Assembly (NCBI GenBank): GCA_902610175.1
Contig: CACLUR010000001.1
Span: forward strand, 62,001-126,000
Origin: an uncultured Alphaproteobacteria bacterium
GTDB taxonomy: Bacteria; Pseudomonadota; Alphaproteobacteria; HIMB59
Reading direction: 5' to 3'
DNA: 64,000 nucleotides
Shown here: positions 1 through 8,124 of the stretch, in pieces
Position numbering within the stretch: position 1 is the stretch's first letter
Layout: every line of letters starts with the position of its first letter
Notes under the pieces: generated by a model
Seen by the model: only the letters and a program-made list of their open reading frames with translations
Told to the model about the DNA's origin: nothing
The model's database searches: none
Made by a program: the position numbers and the translations under genes

Positions 1-1515
1 TGATTCTTTGTATCTGCCTAATTCATAATATATTTGAGATAAATGATCTATTATTTCTGGTTCAGAGGGTTCAAGTTGATAAGCATCATAAATCCATTTT
101 TCTGCCAAATCTATGTTATCTTTCTTATAATAAAGCCATCCCAAACTATCAAGTATAGCCCCATCATTATAATTTGAGTCTTTTACTGCTTTTTGAAGCA
201 TACTTTCTGCAAGATCTAATTTTCTATCATTCTCAACCCATAAATATGCAAGATAATTTAATATGTAAGGATATGAACTTTTGGATATATCAATACTTTT
301 TTGGATAATTTCTTCAGCTTTTTTAATTTCATTATTTCTCTCTAACAAAATACCATATTTAAAAAGATGAATTGCATCATCAGAATTCTCTATAATACTC
401 ATGCAACACTCGTTTATAAAATCTAAAGCACTACTATTATCATTTAAAAAGTACATTTCCATCGCAATCAGAAATGATAACTCTAGATTTATCCAATCAG
501 TTTGATGATCGCCATTATTTATAAAATACACTAAGTCATTCATATCAGTGTCTAATTCAAATGATGTTGAGATATAAAGGTAGTTTTTAAAAAAATTAAA
601 ATTTTTGTCAGTTGGGTTAAAATTTTTAATTAATTTTAGTATTTCTTTACTTGGATTTAATTCTGCTAAAAATGAAATTTTTTTATATAAATAATAATCC
701 CTATTATCTGGATTAATTTCGATTAAATAAGATAATAAAGCAAGTGCTTTTTTATACTCACCCGCATAAAAATAATAAGTGCTAGTTTGAAATAGTTGAA
801 GATATATTATGTCTTCATAATCCTTGACTACATAATTTTTATCTAATTCAATAGACAAATTATTAAAAGTAGTTGATGACTGAATAAAATCTGACAGTGG
901 AAAATTGATGTTATGATAATTGAAAATACTGTCCATTACATTTAATTCTTTTGAATTAAAGATAGAGAGTGTTTCTATATTTGATGTTATTTCTTCATTA
1001 ATTTTTTTTAAACTGTTGAGGTCTTCTTGATGATGATAGTAATAAATAGTATTGATATATCTTAAATTTGTAAAGCGACTATCAATTTCATTCAAATTTT
1101 CTAAATTATTTTGAACATTGTTTTTATTGCAAAAAGTCATCCAAAAATTTATGCTTTTTAGTATAGCCTCTTCAAAAATATAAATTTGTTTTTTGTCAGG
1201 AATGTTTAAGCATTTGTCATCACCTAGATTCCTAAGAAAAAGAACAATTTCATGAATAAATCCACTTTCAATTTCACTAATATTATCAAAAGTATAATTT
1301 CCTATAATAATATTACTTAATAAGGTTGAAGTATGGTCATTTGAAAAATTATATTTAGGTAATTTTTCCCAAATTAAATAATCATTATTGTATTCAGAAT
1401 AAATTGAACTTAGAAGTTGATTTTCGAAAGTATTTTTTAATTGAGACCCATATGCATATACAATAAATCCAAAAAAACATATAAAATATAAATTAAAAGA
1501 TAATTTTTTAATCAT
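1..1515 (-). CDS. TPR-repeat protein, 3' end cut by window edge
   Basis: Reading the reverse strand from ATG at 1515 gives 505 codons with no stop before base 1, so the C-terminus lies outside the window. The N-terminus (MIKKLSF followed by a hydrophobic stretch ending near YAYGS) looks like a signal peptide or membrane anchor, so the protein is probably periplasmic or envelope-bound. The C-terminal third shows tetratricopeptide-like helices, for example DSLGWLYYKK and the following AEKWIYDAYQLEPSEPEIID, which resemble a common alphaproteobacterial TPR protein. TPRs mediate protein-protein contacts; no enzymatic motif is visible. Its start codon shares the CATG at 1513-1516 with the divergent UDG-like gene. 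Function unknown; TPR assignment is fairly secure. Confidence 0.8.
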   Translation of the reverse strand, partial: MIKKLSFNLYFICFFGFIVYAYGSQLKNTFENQLLSSIYSEYNNDYLIWEKLPKYNFSNDHTSTLLSNIIIGNYTFDNISEIESGFIHEIVLFLRNLGDDKCLNIPDKKQIYIFEEAILKSINFWMTFCNKNNVQNNLENLNEIDSRFTNLRYINTIYYYHHQEDLNSLKKINEEITSNIETLSIFNSKELNVMDSIFNYHNINFPLSDFIQSSTTFNNLSIELDKNYVVKDYEDIIYLQLFQTSTYYFYAGEYKKALALLSYLIEINPDNRDYYLYKKISFLAELNPSKEILKLIKNFNPTDKNFNFFKNYLYISTSFELDTDMNDLVYFINNGDHQTDWINLELSFLIAMEMYFLNDNSSALDFINECCMSIIENSDDAIHLFKYGILLERNNEIKKAEEIIQKSIDISKSSYPYILNYLAYLWVENDRKLDLAESMLQKAVKDSNYNDGAILDSLGWLYYKKDNIDLAEKWIYDAYQLEPSEPEIIDHLSQIYYELGRYKES

Positions 1516-2191
1516 GAATAACCAAGACTACCAAAAAAATATTCTTTTGGAATTGATGAATCTGGAGGAATTTCAAGTAAAAAAATCTCAAAATGATTCC
1601 GATAACCAAATAAATCTAGATATTATCAATAGTCCTAGCAAAGCCACCAGTATTGATCAAATAGAGGATTTTTTAAAAAATGAATTATTAAAGTTAAATA
1701 TTAATCAACCAATCAATCTTGTAGAAGGTGACAAAAATTCGAAAATTTTATTTTTTTACGGTAAATGCGACATTACTGATGAAAAGATAATAGATAAAGC
1801 AAATGGTGAGTTATTCGATAAAATGCTTTCCTCTATAAAATTAGATAGGAAACAAATAAGCTTAGTGTCTTATATACCAAGGGGACTTAGAGAGTTTGAT
1901 AATAACCACAAAATAAATTCAATTTTACAACTTATCAATTATCGGTTGATTGAATTGATTAACCCAAAATATTTAATAATTATGTCAAATTATTGCATCA
2001 AAATGTTATTGGCTGCTGACTTGTCTTCCATGTCTCTTCGTGGAAAATGGTTTGATTTCAACACCCCGAATGACGTGGTACCCAAAAAATGCCGTGTGCT
2101 TTATGAGCCGTCTTTATTAATAAACAATCCAGAACTTAAGAAAGATGCTTGGGAAGATTTAAAAGAAATTAAAAAGCAGCTTGGTGGATAG
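1514..2191 (+). CDS. Degenerate uracil-DNA glycosylase-like protein (family 4 fold)
   Basis: The 225-residue protein follows the layout of family-4 (SPO1-type) uracil-DNA glycosylases: a nucleotide-binding strand near FYGKCD (81-86), GELFDKML (98-105), SYIPRG (119-124), RGKWF (176-180) and a final EPSLLINNPELKKDAWEDLK segment. Both catalytic motifs are eroded: the usual GEAPG is GKCDI, and the usual HPS near the C-terminus is EPS (198-200). The paired N-terminal cysteines expected for the 4Fe-4S cluster are missing; only scattered Cys 85, 161 and 193 are present. A bona fide family-1 Ung is encoded at 63211, so this protein may have lost base-excision activity. It precedes a lytic transglycosylase gene with a small overlap. 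The family call is from motif layout, not a search. Confidence 0.65.
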   Translation: MNNQDYQKNILLELMNLEEFQVKKSQNDSDNQINLDIINSPSKATSIDQIEDFLKNELLKLNINQPINLVEGDKNSKILFFYGKCDITDEKIIDKANGELFDKMLSSIKLDRKQISLVSYIPRGLREFDNNHKINSILQLINYRLIELINPKYLIIMSNYCIKMLLAADLSSMSLRGKWFDFNTPNDVVPKKCRVLYEPSLLINNPELKKDAWEDLKEIKKQLGG

Positions 2192-3875
2192 AGTGAGAAT
2201 TATCGTTTTATTAGTTGTAACTTTTTTTTACTCACAAAGTATCTTTGCCCTTAGCTCTAAAGATATTGGCCTATACAAAAGTATTTTTAATGATTACAGA
2301 AATGGAAATTTTGATAAAGGTGATAAAGATATAGCAAAACTAGATGATTTAATTCTTATGGGTCATGTACAAGCTTTAAAACTTCTTCACCCAACAGCAC
2401 ATCGCTCTAGTTTTTTAGAGCTGCGAGATTGGTTGAGTGAATATAGTGATCATTACGAAGCTAGAAGGATTTATAAATTGGGAGTAAGAAGAATGCCAGA
2501 TGGGGTAAAAAAACCAAAAAAAAATTCATACCCACTTTTTAATGAGATCTTTCAAAAAGATAAGTTACAAGAAACTGTCTCCACTAAATCAAATAAAATA
2601 TTTTCAAATAAAAATTACTCAAAAAAAATTAGTATTTATAATACTGTAAGATCAAGAGTTGGAAGAGGATGGCCTACTGGAGCATTAGACTATTTAAACC
2701 ACCACATAAAATATTTTAATCAAAAAGAAAAATCTTTTCTACTTTCCAAAATTGCCAATGGCTACTACCTTGCAGATTTAGATGATAAGGCTATAAATGT
2801 TTTAAATGATGAAGCTTTCTTGAGTCAACCATACGATGAGGGCTTATGGATCAAAGGCCTCTCCTATTATAGAAAAGGAAAATACCAAAAAGCCTCGAGA
2901 CAATTTTTAATACTCTCAAAAATTTCAGATAACAAATGGTTAAGGGATGCTGGTGCTTATTGGTCATTTTTATCCTCAACGAAAGATGCAAATGATGAAA
3001 TTACTTTCAAAGCATCTTTAGAGGCTCTAAATAAATCATGTAAACCAAGTTTTAATATATACTCAATTTTATCTTGTAGAATTTTAGATAAAACTATTCA
3101 AGACTTTGAATTTAATACCTCATTAATGAGCTCCGATCTTGAGTCATTTTTAGATACCAAATTAGGTGAGAGAATTCAGGCCTTAATTGAAATCAATGAA
3201 CTTCCAATTGCAGAGATAGAATTAAATAGACTTCAAAACATTACAAATGAAAGATTTAAAAGACTAATTCTAAGTTTTTCTATTAAAAATGATCTAAGTT
3301 CCTTGCAAATTAAAACAGCAAAATACTTGTTTAAAGATGACGCCCCGATAAATTTTTTATATCCAACACCAAAATGGATACAAGATTACAATTTCAATAG
3401 TATTGACCCAACTATTATTATTAGCATGATTAGACAAGAGTCGCAGTTTAGTGCTTTTGCAAAAAGTGGTAAAAGTGCATATGGATTGATGCAAATTCTT
3501 CCATCAACTGCTCGTATGGTAAATAAAAAACATAAATTTAAGTCTAATCCGAGAATATTGTATGATCCTGAAATTAATGTTGAGACAGGTAGCCTTTACC
3601 TTCAAAATTTATTATCTATAAATTATATTAATGGAGATTTGCTTAAGGCTTTAATCTCATATAATGCAGGGCCAGGAAATCTTTCAAAATGGATGAAAAA
3701 AACTACATTTAACGATGATAGTTTTCTTCTAATTGAGTCAATACCATCAAGAGAAACAAGAATGTTTGTCGAGAGAGTCCTAACTAATCTTGTTATTTAT
3801 GAATTAATAAATCATAATTCATTCAATTATGCTGATAAACTTATAGCCACTAATACTATCTTGATTAATGATTGA
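2181..3875 (+). CDS. slt: Soluble-type lytic murein transglycosylase (SLT domain)
   Basis: A 564-residue exported protein that should cleave peptidoglycan glycan strands with formation of 1,6-anhydro-muramic acid. An N-terminal signal segment (VRIIVLLVVTFFYSQSIFA) is followed by a long helical superhelix region (about 30-390) like Slt70, then a C-terminal SLT domain. Catalytic Glu is E420 in MIRQESQF, followed by GLMQILPSTA and the ALISYNAGPGN motif. Start is uncertain: TTG 2181, GTG 2184 or GTG 2193 all overlap or sit next to the end of the upstream UDG-like gene (stop 2189-2191); the last gives the cleanest signal peptide. The 3' end overlaps moaB by 8 bases, suggesting one transcript. Confidence 0.9.
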   Translation: MVDRVRIIVLLVVTFFYSQSIFALSSKDIGLYKSIFNDYRNGNFDKGDKDIAKLDDLILMGHVQALKLLHPTAHRSSFLELRDWLSEYSDHYEARRIYKLGVRRMPDGVKKPKKNSYPLFNEIFQKDKLQETVSTKSNKIFSNKNYSKKISIYNTVRSRVGRGWPTGALDYLNHHIKYFNQKEKSFLLSKIANGYYLADLDDKAINVLNDEAFLSQPYDEGLWIKGLSYYRKGKYQKASRQFLILSKISDNKWLRDAGAYWSFLSSTKDANDEITFKASLEALNKSCKPSFNIYSILSCRILDKTIQDFEFNTSLMSSDLESFLDTKLGERIQALIEINELPIAEIELNRLQNITNERFKRLILSFSIKNDLSSLQIKTAKYLFKDDAPINFLYPTPKWIQDYNFNSIDPTIIISMIRQESQFSAFAKSGKSAYGLMQILPSTARMVNKKHKFKSNPRILYDPEINVETGSLYLQNLLSINYINGDLLKALISYNAGPGNLSKWMKKTTFNDDSFLLIESIPSRETRMFVERVLTNLVIYELINHNSFNYADKLIATNTILIND

Positions 3876-4389
3876 TGAAAAAATAAAATTTAAAAAAATA
3901 AATATTGCCGTAATCACTTTATCGGATACAAGAAAAGAAAGTGATGATAAATCAGGCAATACATTAAAAGAACTGATACAAAAAAAAGGACATTCTGTTT
4001 CCCATTATCAGATTATTGAAGATGAACCTAAGCTTTTTATTCCTATTATTCAGGAATTAACAGCATCTATCGAACACGATGTAATAATTACTTCAGGTGG
4101 GACTGGTCTGACGGGAAGAGATAATACTATTGATGCCTTAAAAAAAATATCTCAAGTTGAAATTCCAGGATTTGGCGAATTATTTAGACAATTAAGCTAT
4201 AAAAAAATTGGAACCTCAACTATACAATCTCGAGCAAGTGCATTTTTATTAAATCAAACTTACATCTTTTGTTTACCTGGATCTACTTCTGCTGTAAGAG
4301 ATGCTTGGAATGATATTCTTTTTCATCAATTAGACATAAGACACAAGCCATGTAATTTTGTCGAACTAATACCTAGACTTGATGAGTGA
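3868..4389 (+). CDS. moaB: MoaB/Mog-type molybdopterin adenylyltransferase-like protein
   Basis: The 173-residue protein is a MoaB family member of molybdenum cofactor biosynthesis. The MPT-binding signature SGGTGLTGRDNT lies near residues 75-87, with AVITLSDTR at the N-terminus and CLPGST in the C-terminal part, all typical of the MogA/MoaB fold. The family either adenylates molybdopterin (MogA-like) or has an uncertain role (E. coli MoaB). No other Mo-cofactor genes lie in this window, so which molybdoenzyme it serves cannot be judged. It overlaps the preceding transglycosylase gene by 8 bases and the following rnhB by 8 bases (ATGAGTGA), so the three are probably co-translated. Confidence 0.9.
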   Translation: MIDEKIKFKKINIAVITLSDTRKESDDKSGNTLKELIQKKGHSVSHYQIIEDEPKLFIPIIQELTASIEHDVIITSGGTGLTGRDNTIDALKKISQVEIPGFGELFRQLSYKKIGTSTIQSRASAFLLNQTYIFCLPGSTSAVRDAWNDILFHQLDIRHKPCNFVELIPRLDE

Positions 4390-4984
4390 ATATGTTGTTG
4401 GAGTCGACGAGGTTGGCAGAGGATCTCTAGTTGGCAGTGCAATAATTTGTGCTTTTAGATCACGAAATTCCTTATTTGATAAACTTCCATTTAGTGTCTC
4501 TGACTCAAAAAAAATAAATAAAAAAAAAAGAGAAGAAATTTATGAATATTTCAGATTAAATAAAGGTTTCGACTATGATTATCAAATTATTTTTGGAAAA
4601 AAAAAATTTATTGAAAGGTTTAATATTCACAATGTAGTTTTGCAGAGCATGAAGCAATCGATAATTTTGTTGTCTAAAAAATCAGATACGATCATCATAG
4701 ATGGAAAATTTATTCCAAGCGAAATGAAAGGTTATAAGGTGAAGTCTTTGATTAAAGCAGATGATAAAATTAATCAGGTTTCAGCAGCTTCAATTATAGC
4801 AAAAGTCTTCAGAGACAAGTTACTTTTGAAACTCCACTCATTAGATGGTAATTATCAATGGAATAAAAATGCTGGGTACGGTACAAAGTCTCACTTAAGC
4901 GCTATTTATACACATGGGGTCAGCAAATATCACAGGACCACTTATCAACCTATAAGTAAACTTATCAAAAAGTTATCTACTTAG
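4382..4984 (+). CDS. rnhB: Ribonuclease HII
   Basis: RNase HII cleaves the RNA strand of RNA-DNA hybrids and single ribonucleotides embedded in DNA. The acidic active site is visible: DE in VGVDEVGRG at the N-terminus, Asp in IIIDGK, and Asp in KADDKINQVSAASIIAK. Length (about 200 residues) is normal. The ATG at 4382 is preferred over a TTG at 4379 because it makes a standard ATGAGTGA overlap with the moaB stop. RNase HI is also encoded in the window (17053). The last 45 bases of the gene contain TTATC-type repeats described separately. The next gene is ccrM. Confidence 0.95.
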   Translation: MSEYVVGVDEVGRGSLVGSAIICAFRSRNSLFDKLPFSVSDSKKINKKKREEIYEYFRLNKGFDYDYQIIFGKKKFIERFNIHNVVLQSMKQSIILLSKKSDTIIIDGKFIPSEMKGYKVKSLIKADDKINQVSAASIIAKVFRDKLLLKLHSLDGNYQWNKNAGYGTKSHLSAIYTHGVSKYHRTTYQPISKLIKKLST

Positions 4985-4993
4985 TTATCAACA
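4942..4993 (+). promoter_or_regulatory. Cluster of four DnaA-box-like TTATC 9-mers
   Basis: Four same-strand 9-mers resemble the DnaA box (TTATNCACA): TTATCAACC at 4942, TTATCAAAA at 4962, TTATCTACT at 4973 and TTATCAACA at 4985, with start-to-start spacings of 20, 11 and 12. The last has one mismatch to TTATCCACA, the others two. Three fall in the end of rnhB, so AT-rich codon use could produce them by chance. They lie directly upstream of ccrM, a cell-cycle gene. Binding is inference. Confidence 0.3.
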
Positions 4994-5017
4994 GTAGAAT
5001 AAGTTTTTTTTACACAA

Positions 5018-5041
5018 GATTCTTTATAAATATTAAGATTC
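5018..5041 (+). promoter_or_regulatory. Two GATTC (GANTC) methylation sites flanking a putative -10 box before ccrM
   Basis: GATTC occurs at 5018-5022 and again at 5037-5041, bracketing a TATAAA hexamer at 5025-5030 that could be the -10 element. The ccrM start codon is at 5046. GANTC is the CcrM recognition sequence, and in Caulobacter crescentus the ccrM promoter carries two such sites whose full methylation lowers transcription. The same arrangement here suggests self-regulation by methylation state. No good -35 hexamer is visible. Confidence 0.5.
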
Positions 5042-5045
5042 ATTT

Positions 5046-6110
5046 GTGTTGAAACCAAATAACCTATATTTAGGTGATTGTCTTGATCTATTGGCTAAGA
5101 TTGAAGATCAGACAATTGATTTAGTTTTCTTAGACCCTCCTTATAATTTACAATTAAACAGAGTCCTAACTAGACCGAATCATTCCATTGTAAATGGTGT
5201 CAATCAGGATTGGGATAAATTTGATAGTTACTCTAGCTATGATGATTTTACCTTTTCTTATTTAACTGAGTGTAAAAGGGTACTTAAGCCTGATGGGGGG
5301 TTATGGATTATTGGTTCATATCATAATATTTTTAGAATTGGAAAAATTCTCCAAGATTTAAACTTTTGGATTTTAAATGATGTGATTTGGGCCAAATCAA
5401 ACCCGTTACCGAATTTTAGGGCTACAAGACTTACTAATGCGCATGAAACTCTTATTTGGTGTTCAAAAAAACCAAAATCTAAGTATCAATTTAATTATCA
5501 TACTTTAAAAGTTGCAAATGAAGACAGACAAGAGAGAAGTATTTGGAACTTCCCAATTTGTTCAGGTAAAGAAAGGTTGAAAAATAATAAAAATCAAACA
5601 GCTCACCCAACACAAAAACCCTTAGCTTTGATGAAAAAAATAATTATTCAGTCATCGATACAAGGAGATCTAGTACTAGAACCTTTTGCAGGAACAGCAA
5701 GTTTCTGTGCTGAAGCAAAATATTTGGGTAGAAATTACATAGGTTTTGAAAAAGATGAGACTTATTTTAATTTAGCTATTAAAAGATTAAAAAAAATCAA
5801 ATCTTTAAAAATTGATTTGTTAGAAATTAATGAAAAAGATAAACCTAAACAAAAAATACCCTTTTCAAGTTTAATTGACAATGGTCATTTAAAGCCTGGT
5901 GCTAAACTCTATAACAATAAGAAAAACTGTAAAGCTACAATTTTACCAGATGGGAGTATTTCATATAAAAATGAGAGAGGATCAATTCATAAAATTGCTG
6001 CAAAAGTAAATAAAACATCGAGTTTCAATGGATGGGATTATTGGCATTATGAGGATAAAAAAAAGAATTTAGTATGTATCGATAAAATTAGAAAGAAGAT
6101 GAGGAACTAA
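5046..6110 (+). CDS. ccrM: Adenine-N6 DNA methyltransferase, CcrM type (GANTC)
   Basis: The 354-residue protein is a beta-class orphan methylase that transfers a methyl group from SAM to adenine, predicted in GANTC. Motif IV DPPY is at 30-33, the target-recognition region follows (including NPLPNFRATRLTNAHE), and the SAM-binding motif is FAGTA at 214-218, a slight variant of the usual FAGTG. The tail (about 260-350, with SLIDNGHLKPGA and NGWDYWHYE) is a RAMA domain, diagnostic for CcrM. There is no partner endonuclease, as expected for a cell-cycle methylase. Start is GTG 5046 or TTG 5049. Two GATTC sites lie just upstream. Its stop overlaps the stop of convergent mutY in the bases CTAA. Confidence 0.92.
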   Translation: MLKPNNLYLGDCLDLLAKIEDQTIDLVFLDPPYNLQLNRVLTRPNHSIVNGVNQDWDKFDSYSSYDDFTFSYLTECKRVLKPDGGLWIIGSYHNIFRIGKILQDLNFWILNDVIWAKSNPLPNFRATRLTNAHETLIWCSKKPKSKYQFNYHTLKVANEDRQERSIWNFPICSGKERLKNNKNQTAHPTQKPLALMKKIIIQSSIQGDLVLEPFAGTASFCAEAKYLGRNYIGFEKDETYFNLAIKRLKKIKSLKIDLLEINEKDKPKQKIPFSSLIDNGHLKPGAKLYNNKKNCKATILPDGSISYKNERGSIHKIAAKVNKTSSFNGWDYWHYEDKKKNLVCIDKIRKKMRN

Positions 6111-7105
6111 TTTAGTATCCTTTTGAACAATGTTGGTAAAGCAAGCTGTTTAGTTTTTGACTTTTCAATCCAAACTGAATTACTAATTTCAAATTTTTCA
6201 AGATTAAATTTATAAACATTTATTTGAAAAATATTGTTTGTAATCACAAATTTAAAACTTTTTATTTTTTCTTTATTTTTTAGTTTTAAATTTGCAATAA
6301 ATTCTTCATCTAAATTTGAGGGTAAATGAATAAAATTTTTGTAATATTGAAACTTTGGTTTCTTAATAAAACAAATATGTAAAGGGGAATTTATTAAATA
6401 GAAATCTATTTGCTTATTATTTCTTTTTATATTTTTATTATTTTCAAATGATTTGAAAGCTGATTTACAAAAGCTGGAAAATATACATTTAGAACAATTT
6501 GGGTTATTTTTTTTACAAATAATTGAACTAAAATCCATCATTGACTCAGCTAAACTTCTATAGGAAATCTTTTTTTTACAAGCCGAATTTAGTATATTTT
6601 CAACCTCATCATCTTTGAGTTTTAAACCAGATAATCTCTGTATTAATCTTTTAACATTTACATCTACTGGAAATGATTTTTTATTATGACCAATAGCTAA
6701 TATCGCGCTTGAAGTATATCTCCCAACACCTGGCAACAAAATAAGACTATCTCTATTATCTGGCAATTCGCCATTATAGATATTGTTAATAATTGTTACC
6801 GCTTTAAATAAATTCTCTGCTCGGTTGTAATAACCTAATCCGGACCAAACTTTTAATAAATGTTCTAATTTTTTAGTCTTAAAGGAATTAAAACTTGGAA
6901 AAATATTAATTATTTCTGATATTTTATTTTCTACTGTTTTAACAGTAGTTTGTTGTAACATAATTTCTGATAAATAGGTTAAATATAAACTTCTATTATT
7001 TCTCCAATATAAGTTTCTTTGATTTTTTTTAAACCAATGTAGGATCAAAGGAATAAATTTGTTTTTATGAAAAAATTCTCCAAACTCAATGATATTGCCT
7101 TTCAT
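6107..7105 (-). CDS. mutY: A/G-specific adenine DNA glycosylase
   Basis: MutY removes adenine mispaired with 8-oxoguanine. Present are the catalytic Glu in SEIMLQQTTV (E47), the helix-hairpin-helix LPGVGRYTSSA (124-134), catalytic Asp in PVDVNVKR (D148; the usual following Gly is Val here) and the 4Fe-4S loop with Cys 197, 204, 207 and 213 (C-x6-C-x2-C-x5-C). The C-terminal NUDIX-like OXOG-recognition domain is short and weakly conserved. If the ATG at 7105 is used, the gene overlaps the divergent DUF721 gene by 39 bases. A TTG at 7048 would give a more typical MutY N-terminus (ILHWFKKNQRNLYWR) and an 18-base gap. Confidence 0.93.
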   Translation of the reverse strand: MKGNIIEFGEFFHKNKFIPLILHWFKKNQRNLYWRNNRSLYLTYLSEIMLQQTTVKTVENKISEIINIFPSFNSFKTKKLEHLLKVWSGLGYYNRAENLFKAVTIINNIYNGELPDNRDSLILLPGVGRYTSSAILAIGHNKKSFPVDVNVKRLIQRLSGLKLKDDEVENILNSACKKKISYRSLAESMMDFSSIICKKNNPNCSKCIFSSFCKSAFKSFENNKNIKRNNKQIDFYLINSPLHICFIKKPKFQYYKNFIHLPSNLDEEFIANLKLKNKEKIKSFKFVITNNIFQINVYKFNLEKFEISNSVWIEKSKTKQLALPTLFKRILN

Positions 7106-7519
7106 CTGGTTAATAAGGTAAATAAAAAAAAGCTAAAAATAAATACTCTTATTTTAAAAAACTGGGAGTATATTTTTGGTCAAAACAATAAATTTGTTAA
7201 GTTAAAAAAAACTATAATAAACAATAAAACAGAATCTGTAATTTTTGAATTAAGAGTTAGCCCAGAAAAATCTTTCGAAATGCATTCAAAGACAAATGAA
7301 ATAGTCATTAAAATTGAGGAAGTGACTGGTGTAAAAGTAAATAAAATCCTATTTTTTCAAGATCTTTCTGATAGAAATTTAGAAAACAGTAATATTTCAA
7401 ATTTATCAATGAAACAAGAAGGAAAAACTCTTAATAATCAAAATTTTAATGGTATAAATGACGAAGAAGTAAGATCTATTTTTGAAAATATTAATAAAAA
7501 GTTGTATGAAAATAATTAG
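7067..7519 (+). CDS. DUF721 (DciA-like) protein
   Basis: This 150-residue basic protein has a DUF721 domain in its first 100 residues (LILKNWEYIFG, then the ELRVSPEKSFEMHSKTNEIVIKI region). DUF721 includes DciA, which loads or regulates the replicative helicase DnaB in bacteria lacking DnaC. In Alphaproteobacteria a DUF721 gene usually lies between mutY and a DsbA-like gene ahead of smc, exactly as here. The C-terminal 50 residues are low-complexity and Asn-rich. The gene starts inside the 5' end of mutY on the opposite strand, and its last 14 bases overlap the following gene. A DNA-replication role is inference from the family. Confidence 0.8.
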   Translation: MKKFSKLNDIAFHLVNKVNKKKLKINTLILKNWEYIFGQNNKFVKLKKTIINNKTESVIFELRVSPEKSFEMHSKTNEIVIKIEEVTGVKVNKILFFQDLSDRNLENSNISNLSMKQEGKTLNNQNFNGINDEEVRSIFENINKKLYENN

Positions 7520-8123
7520 TCTATTCTTTATTGTAGGGGCGTTATTTGTAAACCCAGCAGTATCAAAAGATTACGAGTACAAACAATATTTAGAAGACAA
7601 CAATATTAAACCTCTAATTAAGTCATCTGAGGAGAATTCCGTTGATATTATTGAATTTTCATCATTTAGCTGTTCACACTGCGCTGCATTTCATAATGAA
7701 ACTCTTCAGGAATTAAAAGAAAGTGATGTTTATGAAAATATTAATTTCTACTTAATTGATTTTCCACTAAACCAAGCTGCATTTTACGCAACAATTGTAG
7801 CAAATTGTAATGAGGGTATTCGTTCTAGCTATGTTGACTCTGTCTATCAAAACTACGATGTTTGGACGAAAGCGAGCTCAGGAGAAGAGATTATTGAGTT
7901 ACTTAACAGTTATGGATTACAACATGGTCTTGAGGATGAAGAGTTACAATCTTGTTTAAAAGATCAAGACTCTCATAATAGACTTTTATCACTTCAAGTT
8001 GATGCCCAAAACATTTTTGGTGTTGAAAGCACACCAACATTTTTAATTAATGGGGAGAAAGTTCAGGGTAATCGACCTGCATCAGAATTTATAAAAATAA
8101 TAAAAAAAAAATTGAATAATTAA
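7506..8123 (+). CDS. DsbA-family thiol-disulfide oxidoreductase, exported
   Basis: A periplasmic thioredoxin-fold protein of about 205 residues. With ATG 7506 as start, residues 1-20 form a signal peptide (MKIISLFFIVGALFVNPAVS). The redox motif CSHC lies at 56-59 in EFSSFSCSHCAAF, and the cis-proline loop is ESTPTFLING near residue 170. An in-frame ATG at 7482 exists but would put eight non-signal-like residues in front, so 7506 is preferred; it overlaps the end of the DUF721 gene. The family oxidises or isomerises cysteines in secreted proteins; a dsbB gene, its usual partner, is at 50007. The position between DUF721 and smc is conserved in Alphaproteobacteria. Confidence 0.9.
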   Translation: MKIISLFFIVGALFVNPAVSKDYEYKQYLEDNNIKPLIKSSEENSVDIIEFSSFSCSHCAAFHNETLQELKESDVYENINFYLIDFPLNQAAFYATIVANCNEGIRSSYVDSVYQNYDVWTKASSGEEIIELLNSYGLQHGLEDEELQSCLKDQDSHNRLLSLQVDAQNIFGVESTPTFLINGEKVQGNRPASEFIKIIKKKLNN

Positions 8124-8124
8124 T

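Noticed and set aside
4942-5045. Replication origin at the rnhB-ccrM junction
   Set aside because: DnaA-like boxes are imperfect and mostly coding; no AT-rich unwinding region distinct from background and no origin-linked genes. Kept only as a regulatory candidate.
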